Position numbers and translations under genes: made by a program
Notes under the pieces: generated by a model
The model's input: the letters and a program-made list of their open reading frames with translations, nothing else
Database searches by the model: none
Told to the model about the DNA's origin: nothing
Part shown: positions 1 to 10,867 of the stretch, one piece after another
How the letters are laid out: each line of letters begins with the position of its first letter
Position numbering within the stretch: the stretch's first letter is position 1
Source: Tridacna crocea
Taxonomy: Eukaryota > Mollusca > Bivalvia > Cardiida > Cardiidae
Length of the DNA: 64,000 nucleotides
Assembly (NCBI GenBank): GCA_943736015.1
Contig: OX031069.1
Location: 43,186,728 to 43,250,727, forward strand
Direction: 5' to 3'

Positions 1-244
1 ATATCCGAAAATGGCCGACAATATGGCCTGGAAAACGTTCAACAAAAGCAATGTTTTGTTACGTTGCTTATCTCTTATTGTCGGTTAATATGGTATTATT
101 CACCATTTCCCATAATGGTCGTAGAGCCTAGGATATGTTCGTATTTAATCTAAATATAAAATTCCTAACACATAAATGTTCATCTAAATGTCAAATATGA
201 TTGCCAGGTAGAAAACGGCATCCACTTTCGAACAGGGCAATTCT

Positions 245-450
245 TTAACCCTATACCTATCTACATTGAAAGCATTTGCAAACAACAGTTTCATCGTTGT
301 TCAAATGGTGCGATATTTCTTTGACGGGGTAGAAAACTTTGTGAGAAAAGAAAATGCTGGTTACCAGCATTTTCTTCTTTTCCCACAATGTTTTCAAAAG
401 GTTTCTTCCTAAGGGTCGTTAAAAGACACCATTGTGTGGTAATGGGTTAA
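245..450 (+). repeat. TTAA MITE (family 1), copy
   Basis: Bounded by TTAACCCTATACC and GGTAATGGGTTAA. The core is a near-perfect hairpin: AAATGCTGGTTACCAGCATT within ACATTGTGGGAAAAGG-type arms. The same family is repeated more than 30 times in the window. Confidence 0.8.
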
Positions 451-539
451 ATGAATTCTATTGCTATAGATTTCTATGTGCGAGTGATTTTATCATAAAG
501 CTTTGTCAAATCATTTTAACGACTTAAAATAGGTTTTCC

Positions 540-1066
540 AAAACATAGTGGATAAAGGAGAAAATGCATGGAACCAGGATTTTCTCCTTTTCCCACAAGG
601 ATTTCTATCATTTGGAGTTATTCTTTCAAATGGCCGTTTGAAATTATAAAAATTCGTATTTTGGAACACTTATTATTTTCACAACGTTTAAGAACTGTTG
701 CGTATTTTAACGACTCTTAAAAACGAAAAAGACCTTTCAAACATTATAGGAGAGGAGGAAATGCTGGTAACCAGCATTTTCCTCTTTCCGCCCCCCCCCC
801 CCCACAATGTTTTCTGCCGTCTCGAGTGATTCTTTATCAAATCTCTGTCAAGTTATCAAATTCAAATTCAAGTTCTAAAACACCTATTTATTTGTTTCAA
901 GCATTTACAGAACCATAACGTATTTTGATAACTCTGAAAAACAAACAACTTTTGACAATATTGTGGTAAAAGGAAAAGGGGAAAATGCTGATAAGCAGCA
1001 TTTTTCCCCTTTTCCAACAATACTTACTGCTGTTTGAAAGATGAACTCCATCATTTCGGCGGCATT
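540..1066. repeat. Cluster of partial family 1 MITE copies
   Basis: Hairpin cores at about 543-607, 745-815 (with a run of 14 C) and 955-1020, each with TGCTGGTAACCAGCA-type centres but with degraded ends. Together with neighbours at 245-450, 1067-1294 and 1383-1606, the first 1.6 kb is almost wholly made of this family. Confidence 0.7.
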
Positions 1067-1294
1067 TTAACCCTTTGCGAGATAACAAAATTTTAGCCCG
1101 TCCAAATTAAGAGGATTTGCAGACAACCATAATACTGTAGCTGAAATGGTGCAAATTTTCTTTGATAGAGTAGAAAACATTGTGGGAAAAGGAAAATATG
1201 CTGGTTTCCAGCATTTTCTCCTTTTCCCACAATGTTTTCAAAAGGCTTCTTTCCCAGAATCGTTAAAAGTCAGTTTTTTGTGGTAATGGGTTAT
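1067..1294 (+). repeat. TTAA MITE (family 1), full-length copy
   Basis: TTAACCCTTTGCGAGATAAC at the left and GTGGTAATGGGTTA at the right, with the hairpin core at about 1175-1240. Confidence 0.8.
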
Positions 1295-1382
1295 TTAGTT
1301 GTCGTTTACAATGTTTCCAAATTGGACATTACGATCATTTTCTCGTCTGATGAGTGATTGAATGAGTGATCATTTTATCTGT

Positions 1383-1606
1383 AACCCTTTACCACAACAT
1401 GGCGACTTTTGAGGATCTTGAGAAACACGACTTTTGAAAACACTGAGGGAAAAGGAGAAAATGCTGGTAACCAGCATTTTCTCCTTTTCCCACAATGTTT
1501 TCTACCCTTTTCTACAACTTCCAAAATTTTATCAATATCAGATTGTGTGTCTGCGTATGCTTTGGATTTAAACGGGTCTAAAATTTGTCATGAGGTAAAG
1601 CGTTAA
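1383..1606 (-). repeat. TTAA MITE (family 1), reverse copy
   Basis: TAACCCTTTACCACAACATG at the left and ATGAGGTAAAGCGTTAA at the right; core AAATGCTGGTAACCAGCATT. Confidence 0.8.
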
Positions 1607-2164
1607 GTGCTTATTATGTTGACTCAACTGCTCAGATCTTGTACTCAAATTTATTGAAAGCCTTTGCAGGCCACATATATTAAATGACACGTTGCCAGAT
1701 TTTCGGTTTAATCATGTAAATGAATAGCCGAATTATGGGAGAACTCTAAACGATTCTGGTACAGCCCTCAGACATATAACGTTACTACAAAAGTTCCTTG
1801 AATTTCTTTCCATTTTTTTTTTATTTATTTGATGTCCGATTGTTGTCATCTTTTTACGTATAGTCGTTTTACTTTAAAAACCTCATAACCTGTTAGAAAC
1901 TGTAGTTAAGAGGTTTTTTAAGTAAACAGACGTTATGATTTTATAACGTTATCAATTTTCAGGTAAAAGAAAAGATCCTTTCTTATTTTACGTTATTTTC
2001 ATCTTTAAAAACGCAAGGTTTGCTACTCCTGAGCACGCCGTAAAATCACTGCTGTCGTGCTTTTAAAAAATAATCATTTTTTCAAAATCGTCTTATTCAA
2101 ATTTTATGAAATTACGTGAACGTAAGGCATGTAGTCATTGAAAATCCTGTGCGAAATTTCCGTC

Positions 2165-2540
2165 CTCAATATATGCGTTGTCTGCGCATGTCATATTCTT
2201 CTAAGATTCGATCTGTCTTATATGACGTATCACTTCCCCAATATTTGTGGGATTGTAGTGATACATGATATATGGTAGCAATGCAGAAAATGGCTTTTTA
2301 TCAATACTTTTGAGGAGAAATCAGGCCTATTTTAGCTCCAGATTTCTCTAAACTACTGATCATAGCTGAATGAATCGCACCAGGTAGCGTTTTATTGAGT
2401 AAACGTTTATTTTAGTTTGAAATTCAAAGTAATGGTTATCGCGTAGAAAAATAGTCCGGTTCTGTACCCAGGATGCCCAAATTAGATAGATATGTATTTG
2501 TAGAATGCCATCTAGCGGGAAATGATGTCATTATATGTAT
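2165..2540 (+). repeat. Family I MITE
   Basis: Shares CTCCAGATTTCTCTAAACT, GATCATAGCTGAATGAATCG and ACCCAGGATGCCCAAATTAG with the 20385 copy. Its left TIR is missing. Confidence 0.7.
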
Positions 2541-2807
2541 TCCCATGAATGTATAACAGTGAAATATGTTTGTATGGTAGAATCATGAAAAGAAGATCAT
2601 CATGTGTGAAGTTTCTGTTACACCAACTTGTCTGTTCTTACAATAATACACAGTAATGGTTGATAATTTAGTTTTCTTGTAAAATGATAATCAACTCCCA
2701 GGCATAAGAACTCGAGCCAACTTTGTATGCAAAGACACGGCTTTCCGTAATCATATCAACATATACGTCCCTTGATTCTTTTCTTATACCAATAGCAACA
2801 AAGACAG

Positions 2808-2884
2808 CATTTTCAGACGGCGTAGAATCAAGATCAGACTGCACAGAATGTGCAGTCTGATCTTGAATCTACACCGTCTGTAAC
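2808..2884. repeat. Family C hairpin (about 70 bp)
   Basis: ATCAGACTGCAC-N-GTGCAGTCTGAT centre with GTGTAGATC-like outer arms. Copies: 5913-5982, 9311-9369, 18819-18888, 27984-28032 (partial), 31271-31341, 41090-41153, 43987-44055, 48997-49062. Confidence 0.8.
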
Positions 2885-3535
2885 CAGATAGTAAAGTCTC
2901 GCCAAAGCTGTTCAAGCATTGTGAAGCAATGACCTGGCTAATGGTATTGTGCGTGTACTCTTTACCAAACTGTCTAGTCAACGCTAGTGAAGAGGTATTT
3001 TGACAACATTAATGAAAACGGAGAACATATTTGTAAACAGCATTTCTTCCATTTCCAACTATGTTTTCTAGCATTTCGAAGACAGATCCCTTCAGTAGGG
3101 TCACGTTGAATTTGTCGTCTGCAAAAACTTTCATTTTTGTTAATTGTAAATTGTGTCTTTTGGTAAAGAGCTAGATCTTCTTCTACATTGCTTTTACAAT
3201 CAATGAATTATATAGGCTAAACTGTTTATTGATTGATTCAGTGTTTTGACGGTCCTAAAAAATAGGCTTTTGAAGAAAATTGTCGGAAATGGAGTAAATG
3301 TCGGTAATAGGTTTTTTTATCCATTTCCCACAATGCTAATACCTTGTAAAAACAGAGTTTTACTTGTTGAGCCATCTATGGCTTGCAACACGCAAGAAGG
3401 GACATCCGCACATTTGCGAAAGATGTCGTCTGGGATCAGCCTGCAGAGTCCGCGCAGGCTTATCGGAGGCGACACTTTACGACACTTTTTACAGATTTTG
3501 TTCTAAAGTAGACTCAAGCAAAACAGAAAATTACA

Positions 3536-3764
3536 TTAACCCTTTACCCCATAAGGCATTTCTATGGTATCTCTAATTGACCCTAAATAACAACAAGGAA
3601 TAAGTCGTTTCTTATGTGTATATGACACCTTTTGATAGCATAGAAAACATTGTGACAAAAGGTGAAATTGCTTGTCACGAGCAATTTCACCTTTTGCCAC
3701 AATGTTTTCCAAAGGCTCCTACAAGCAGTGCGTAGAAATGAGAATCTATGGAGTAAAGGGTTAA
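3536..3764 (+). repeat. TTAA MITE, subfamily 1b
   Basis: TTAACCCTTTACCCCATAAG to GGAGTAAAGGGTTAA, 229 bp. The core arms read GACAAAAGGTGAAATTGCT, different from the main family but with the same ends. Two further copies of the same 229 bp length lie at 29586 and 63248. Confidence 0.85.
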
Positions 3765-4434
3765 AACGGAAAGTGTCGTTTCGGATTAGCGTGCGCGGAC
3801 TGCGCAGGCTGGTTCGAGACGACTCTTTACACAAATGTCCGAACGCTCGTTTTCGTATATGTGTTGCAGACCATATGATTTATTGTGAGTAAATACTTTC
3901 AATACAAGAAAATATTGATGCATAACATCAATGGCGCCGCAAATCAGTTGTTTCCGAAATAAGGCACATTACAGTATTTCAAAACTGACCAAAGTAAATT
4001 TATGAGAAGTTAACTGAAAAGCCATAGACAATCTGTAGAATGAAACTTTAAACTTAAGAATGGAAAACCCAATAATGCTAGAATGCAATCATAGCCACTC
4101 TTCGGCGAAATTTGACATAGTTTCAGTTGGAGCTGTGTACAAAAGCGGTTGTCGATCTATGTACAAAATCAGTGATATTCGACAACCAACACAAGAAAAG
4201 AATACTAAAACTAGGTTCTGAATTACTGAATTGATATTGAAAACAGGGTATGAAATGACCAAAGTAGTTACAGAATTGAAGTGAGTACAAAATGGCCAAT
4301 ATAAGAAATAAGGGTGGGTTAAAGGGTGGTACGAAATGGCTTAGGTACGAATGACTTAGTTACAAAATGACTCGAAGCGGAGTAAACAATATGGCTGCCT
4401 CCATAGGTACTTTTCAAAAGCGAATGGAAATATA

Positions 4435-4696
4435 CTCATCCTCGGATACCCCGGGGTCTCCCTATTTGCTACGCTACATCGACCCCTGGGACAATTAATT
4501 GAATTTCCCTCGCTTTACCGCTGGCCGAATGCTGGCTTTTCATTGGTTCCATCATCATTTTGTGATGGGCGAGTGGACTGTACGCTATGACGTTTCGTAT
4601 CGATTTTCGGCGGCTGATTCAAAGTTTTATTAGTCAATTGTCCCAGGGGTCGATGTAGCGTAGCAAATAGGGAGACCCCGGGGTATCCGAGGATGA
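4435..4696. repeat. MITE with about 75 bp terminal inverted repeats (family G)
   Basis: CTCATCCTCGGATACCCCGG at the left returns as CCGGGGTATCCGAGGATGAG at the right; the complementarity runs through TGTAGCG and ends at CAATTAATTG / CAATTG. The centre is unique. Confidence 0.85.
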
Positions 4697-5020
4697 GAAA
4701 TATAGTGCCGCCGCTCATGCGGAGCCACAATGAAAAGAAAAAGTAGATTTATCGTTTGGTAAAGAGTACTACCAGCAGACGATCTTTTTATAGACAATGT
4801 TAAAGCTCAATGTCAGACAAAGACAGTTAGGATGAACAGAAAGATAGATTAGGCCCGGCGCTATTGTCAAACGGGTCTCCTCAAAGTTGTTATTAAGAAT
4901 TATAGCTTTAGGAAAGTCGGAGAAAATAACCCGTATGTAAAATGGCTGGCATATGGTTTCGTAGACTGTACAAAAAAATCGTCAAACTGCATCTACAGAT
5001 GCCTGAACAACTTTATACAT

Positions 5021-5281
5021 GGCTTGCAATACTCGAAAAGGGGCATTCGGACATTTGCGTAAAGTGTCGTCTCGGATCAGTCTGCCCATTGTGCACAGGT
5101 AAATCCGAGAAGACAGTTTGCGGCAACATTAGATTTTGTCTTACAGTAGACGTGCGTGAAACGGAAAATCACACAAGATCGGAAAGTGTCGTCTCTGATC
5201 AGCCTGCGCGAAGTGCGCAGGCTGATCCGAGACGACACTTTCCGCAAATGTCCGAAAGTCCCTTCTCGCGTATTGCAAGCC
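5021..5281. repeat. Palindromic element with two internal hairpins (family B)
   Basis: Outer ends GGCTTGCAATACTCGAAAAG / CGCGTATTGCAAGCC, and inner dyads such as AGTGTCGTCTCTGATCAGCC with its complement. Other copies: 3378-3490 and 3768-3850 (partial), 6084-6343, 24194-24453, 48558-48793. Confidence 0.8.
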
Positions 5282-6083
5282 AAATAATCCCAATTTCGTG
5301 AGACTTTTTAGAATATATTTTTCGAAAGAACAGGGAACATGAGATAAGATACAGAGCTTAGGATCAGAGGTCACCGGTTCAAATCCGTAGCTTTGCCAAT
5401 TTTCTTTCCGGGTATTGATGATGGAGATTGCCACAGGTATCAGTCGTCTCTCACCTATATTTAATTCCCTCATAACTGAATAAATAGATTTTGTTTTTCT
5501 CCATGGCCATAATATTATGTACAGTTACGCTACAAGATCAAGAGACGCTCCATTCACAAAGTAGAATAAAGTCGTGGACAGATCAGACTACATATTTCAT
5601 TCAGCCTGATCTTCATCTACACTCTCCACAAAAGCCTTTAGTGGCGATTATGGCATTGAAAGATTTTTGCCAAACAACCCCGGGTTTTCACCACCCTGAA
5701 AAAGAAACATTCTGATAACATTGTGGGACCTTTGAAAAACATTGTAGATAGAGGAGAAATGTCTCGTAACCAGTATTTTTCTTCTTTCCGCGACCATAAT
5801 TATTTTCTATCCTGTAAGAGACAAAATTGTAACATGATTCTCGTTCAATTTTTTTTTCTTCTGTGGATTTTCATTCCAAAGTCATGATTCTGGGAATGAT
5901 AATCTTCTTATCGGACAGTGAAGATCCAAGATCAGACTGCACGTTCGGTGCAGTCTGATCTTGATCTACACTGTCCGCTAAAGGTCAGCCTGTCCATCTT
6001 AGCTCCGTAAGGGTTAAGGAGTGGTCTCCCGTTACAAGTTATTGTTTATTTCTTGATCGCATTTTCAGGAGAAACAATATATG

Positions 6084-6343
6084 GAGTGCAACACGCGAAA
6101 AGGGTCATTCGGACATTTGCGTAAAATGTTGTCTCTGATCAGCGCGTGCAGTCCGCAAAGGCTAATCCGAAACGACACTTTCCGATTTTATGTGATTTTC
6201 TGTTTTACGCAAGTCTACTGTAGCACAAAATCTAATGTAGTCGTAAAGTGTCGTCTCGGATTAGCCTGCGCGGACTGCGCAGGCTAATCCGGGACGACAC
6301 TTTACGCAAATGTCCGAATGCACCTTTTCGCGTGATGCACTCC
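6084..6343. repeat. Family B palindromic element
   Basis: Ends GAGTGCAACACGCGAAAAGG / CGCGTGATGCACTC. The right internal hairpin is nearly perfect (AGTGTCGTCTCGGATTAGCC ... GGCTAATCCGGGACGACACT). Confidence 0.8.
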
Positions 6344-7454
6344 AATTATTATAGTATCCCGTTAAAAGCTTTGCTGAGAGTAGTGTATTCGACAAGAATC
6401 ATTTCTCTCTCACTGCTTTTCATTGTTTCGAAGATGTCAATGTGAGAAAACAGCCGGTGGCTCGGAAAGAATATTTTGCCGAGTACTTAAAAAAAAAAAA
6501 ACACATACAAACACCAGGAAATCATTTATATGTGCACTGGTCGTCGTGATATTACTGAAATAATGTTGAAAACGGCGTTAAGAATCATACAATCAGTCAA
6601 ACACACATAAATTTGTTTGATAAAGAATTAGTTACGTCAGCAGACAAATTCACGTCGACAACTTCAGTACAAACAATATTAAGCCGCATGAAAGTCAATG
6701 ACAGTTTAGATCCCAAAATAAAATCTATCTATTACCTATAGCAGTTCCACGCAACAAAATTTAGGACCGGTCCAAATGAAAAAAAAAATCTACGAGAATC
6801 ATGTTACGATTTCGTCTCTCACTGGAAAGAAAATATGGTCGCGGAAAGAAGAAAAATGCTGGTTACGAGACATTTCTCCTCTATCCACAATGTTTTTAAA
6901 AGTCTTGTTTCTTTCGAGTCCTAAAAATGAGTACCCACATCATAGGATTTTGAAGAGAAAAAAGGATTTAGAATACCGCCACTCCCTCTTTCCTAGAGCA
7001 CTATCTTATGTCAAAAAGTATTACACCTGTATTTATGAGCTACGTCGTTAAAAATTGACATGTAGACCCGAAAGCCTAGGCTTCAACATCCATCTCTCAA
7101 AGTATGACTTTCAAAGAAAAACAGGGCAAAAAAAAGACCGAAGGCGGGATCATGCTGCCAACTTCTTACGATGGGCTTCATTTTCACTAAATTGCTGGCT
7201 ACGCCCCTGGGGAACTTAATGCATAAGCATAAAAAATAAATTCTCACATCAGCCTGTTCAGTTTGAACCAATCACCCAGTCTGGTGATGACATTAGAAAC
7301 TGATTCTTGGTATGAAAGATATATAGATGCCTGGCATAGGAAGCTACATGTATTAGCCATTGTCCAACGCACATTGTATTTCAAGACATTTGTTGTTTTA
7401 ACTGGTTTATTTGTTGGTCGGGTTTCTAATGCCCAGTTTAACATGTCGGTGGTG

Positions 7455-7907
7455 ATATATATGTCGTAGGCCAGATTGGAATCTAGGCAGATCCGGAATC
7501 TGCCTAGACCAAATTAGGATTCAAATTTTGTGTAGATCAAAATGCATTGCTTTCTAATATTTTTTTGAAACATATTGATTTAATTATGTTTACAATTGAG
7601 AGGTCTTTTCAATTAAAGCATTTTATATGATTTTTCCACAATCGCTCTGTTTTCAAAACATTCAACATTTATATTTATTCTGAATTTCTGACTGAAACTT
7701 CTTTTATTTTGGGGTGTACGTTTAAAAGTAAGATGATTCATATGTAGACGCCCTATATTCAACGAGAAATTATCAAAATTTGGTTTGGGCAAATTGTACA
7801 GCTGCCTAGCTAAACTGGAATCCTGATTTGTTATAGACAAATTCCAGTTTGGTCTAGGCAGATTCCGGATCTGCCTGGATTCCAGTTTGGACTACGACAT
7901 ATATATA
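7455..7907. repeat. MITE with about 65 bp self-complementary TIRs (family F)
   Basis: ATATATATGTCGTAGGCCAG at the left and CTACGACATATATAT at the right. Each TIR holds its own palindrome (GGCAGATCCGGAATCTGCC and GGCAGATTCCGGATCTGCC). The middle, about 330 bases, is AT-rich and non-coding. Confidence 0.8.
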
Positions 7908-8137
7908 GGATCTGACCTGAGTTAGTTTTTGAGATAAAAAATTATTAAACGAGTCTACAATAAATGTTATTAAGTGAGCCTTTGGCGGGCTTGATAAAAT
8001 TTTTGTGGACGAGTTTTTTACCTCAAAAAACCAACGAGTGTCGGATTCTTTTTATCACATTACTGGTTAACAAGAATTATAGTCCATAATGTGTTAAACC
8101 AGAGGCATGGTATACATGTATCATGTGTAGTGAAATT

Positions 8138-8338
8138 TACATGAAGCCTGTGCACTTACTTTGATAGGTACGCTACGAACGAAAATAGTTCCGAAGAAAC
8201 TTGCATAAAACTGATTTTTATTTGAGTCTATCAGTGATTAAATTAACACTTTATCAGGACAAGAACTTTGACCGCTAATTTCCTTCAGAAACCTAGGTCA
8301 GCAATGTTTTAGAAATGACGCGTATAATTTCAGAGTGT
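8138..8338 (+). repeat. Dispersed repeat R
   Basis: Shares ATAGTTCCGAAGAA, GAAACCTAGGTCAGCA (GGAACC in the partner) and GTTTTAGA-ATGA-GCGTATAAT with 33265-33478. It is not palindromic, and the function is unknown. Confidence 0.6.
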
Positions 8339-8435
8339 TGAAAAAACACAGCACTATTTTCTTATCTCACAGATGTGTGAGACAAGAAAATTCGTAATGG
8401 CGGTGTCACATTGAAAACAAGGAGTGTTATGTGAT

Positions 8436-8610
8436 AAAGAGGGATAAATGCTGTTGCAGATACTATCATCAATCCGTGGAGAGATATTGGCAGATCTGGG
8501 GATTTGAATCTGTTACCTTGTGGTTTCAATATCAACTGAGCTACAGGACCCAGCAAAAACCAATGGGCTCTTTCGGGACTGAATTGGAACGAATGCAAGC
8601 TTTTTTACAT
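8436..8610 (-). mobile_element. SINE-like repeat with tRNA-like head, minus
   Basis: On the minus strand: GGGTCCTGTAGCTCAGTTGA (A box), CAGATTCAAATCCCCAGATC (B box), CGGATTGATGATAGTATCTG. Related pieces occur at 5350-5470 (plus) and 18640-18750 (minus). Confidence 0.6.
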
Positions 8611-8912
8611 ATTATGTGACAGATTATAACCTAATTGGTATGTATACTCTAACATGGCGTGTGAACAGGCAGTAGCTTTGGGAATTGGTCCAGACAGGCT
8701 CTCGTGTTATCTCGTTTTGTTTTGCCTTTCAGCCTTTTACCTCACGGTGACGTTTTTAAACGACCCCGAAGAAAAGGTCTTTTGAAAACATCTTGGGAAA
8801 AGAAGAAAATGCTGGTAATCAGCATTTTCTTCTTTTCCCACAATGTTTTCCCCCATTCCGCCTGTGTGAAAGGTGTATCATTTGTGCCACATTTAAATTG
8901 TCGTATACAAAT

Positions 8913-9172
8913 GTGACTCGTCATGCGAAAAGGGACCATCTGGGAATTCCGTACATCAATTACATGACAGCAGACCAAAGATAGTTTAGTGTCAATTTAA
9001 ACTGATAGATAAAAATGATTGTATAACAAGGTACAACGACCACTTTTCCTACTGACAATATTATAAAAGCGAAAAGTGTCAATTCTGGTCAGACCGCGTA
9101 ATTCGCGCCAGGTTTGACACTTTTTGCAGTTCCCAGAAGGTCTCTTTTTTGCGTGACGGATCACAAACGCTT
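8913..9172. repeat. Family D MITE
   Basis: TIRs GTGACTCGTCATGCGAAAAG / TTTTTTGCGTGACGGATCAC, and an internal hairpin around AGACCGCGTAATTCGCGCC. Further copies: 19011-19405 (with a duplicated internal hairpin) and 32812-33073. Confidence 0.78.
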
Positions 9173-10000
9173 TCGAACAAGACAAGTTTGCATTTCTGTC
9201 GTTTTGTAAAAGGCTTAACTCTTATCATACTAAATAAGTGAGATGAAATTTTAGCCGGTAGTAAAACACCAGTATTTTTCCTTTTCAAAGATATCTAAGC
9301 TCTCTCATCAGATAGTATAGATAAAAGATCAGACTGCACGTTCAGTGCAGTCTGATCTTTGATCTACAAAAAAAAAATTGTCTGCTAAAGCTTATTGATT
9401 CGCCCTTGACAGCTTAACTTTTAGCCTATAGTAAAAGACCAAATTTTGCGTTTTTTTTTTTTAATTTTTGTTCCAATCGGACAGTGTAGAAAGACCATAA
9501 CCTTAATATGACTGCAAAAAATGAAACTCTTCTTCGGCAGTGAAGAAATCATTGTGTGAAGAGGACAAAATGTCCCATTATCCTTTTTTTCTGCAATGTT
9601 TTCTAAGGGCCATTTCCCACAGGTTCCTTAAAACTCGGAGGAGCGGTAAATGGTTAAATGGCCTGAATTAAATACACAGAAGTATTTGAGCCAGGCTTTG
9701 GGAAAAGCCATCTCCGCAATCCATGAAACAAGACGGGTCATCGTATACTTCATCTTCGCAAGCCAAGACTGACGATTCACTACGTAAATCTACCCTTGGC
9801 AGATCGAACTTGATTTTTTACATTCACCCGATACGCTTTTTCAACCAGCTCGCGAAGATGCACATACTTATGAATCAACAGTAGCCATATTTTCTTTTAA
9901 CATTTACAACTTAAGGCAGTGGACCCGTAATACCTCTAGTGCAGCATGGCATAAAATTTCCTGACAGTTATGCCCCAGTAACAATTAACGAACTGCCGCC

Positions 10001-10440
10001 GGACGGCGAGCTTTTCAGGAGATTTTGACGCAATCGCTCGGCGACTGTCCGGTGGCCGCTCAATTTGAACGGCAGCAGTTCAATTTTGAGACGCCGTCCG
10101 GCGCCCGTTCGAGTTTTAAAACAAAGTTATAATTTGACGGCGATCGGACGATTTTTTAGCAATCGGAGAGCACAGTCCAGGCGCTGTGTGGTGACCGGAC
10201 GATGCCTTCAGAGATCGGACGGCACCCGGCCGATTTTTATGAAAACTTATATCTTCAAATCGTCCAGCGACCGGACGGTCATCGGGCGGCGACCTGACTG
10301 CCTCTGTCTAGGCGCCGGGCAGAGCCTGGACGGCTACTGCCCGATTATGAAGATTTGTACGGGCACCGTCCGGTGACCGTCAGATCGCCGTGCGGCATTG
10401 ATTTTGTTAAATCTTTCCGGACGGCGATGGGACGGCAAAC
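10001..10440. repeat. GC-rich degenerate repeat (CGGACGGC / GGCGCCCG)
   Basis: An island rich in CpG in an otherwise AT-rich region, made of loosely repeated ACGGCGATCGGACG, CCGGTGACCG and GGCGCCCG motifs at about 20-40 base spacing. Chance ORFs in it look like Arg-rich simple protein and are not called. A related stretch is at 17222-17480. Confidence 0.6.
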
Positions 10441-10724
10441 ATATACTTTGGCGACATGAGAATATTATAAAAGTGTATATTAATGTCTTACCTCATCATA
10501 ATTTATCAGTTCTTAAGTGAAAATGACACTAATACCGCCGCAAAATGTGTTGAACCTTTTTCTTACATTAGTTTAAACATATTTATTTTCCCTCAAATTT
10601 ACATGGAAATGGGGTTGGGTCACAAGTTATAACAACTTAGAAATCGACCCTCCCCCTACAATATAATGAATTTACAAGTGTTCCACAACTAATTATAATA
10701 AACAAGAAAGAGATATAGAGAGAA

Positions 10725-10800
10725 GGAGAGACAGACAGATAGACAGACAGACAGATAGTCAGAACGACAGACAGACAGACATACAAACAAACAGACAAAC
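10725..10800 (+). repeat. CAGA-type microsatellite, imperfect
   Basis: Runs of CAGA with CATA, CAAA and CGA variants at the likely 3' boundary of the non-LTR element. Confidence 0.85.
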
Positions 10801-10867
10801 AGAGATTTTGTCCATTTGCTCACTATAGTCAAAAGGAAAAATCAGAGCATACGACAGTATGCTTATA

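Noticed and set aside
2800-2885. Rho-independent terminators at the many perfect hairpins
   Set aside because: Hairpins look like bacterial terminators, but the window has spliced exons and tRNA SINEs, and the hairpins belong to dispersed repeat families.
5141-5473. 110-codon frame on the minus strand
   Set aside because: It spans a family B MITE and a SINE-like piece; similar frames recur wherever these repeats occur.
10065-10376. 103-codon frame in the GC-rich island
   Set aside because: Arg-rich chance translation of the degenerate CGGACGGC repeat, with no start context and no match in the second island.
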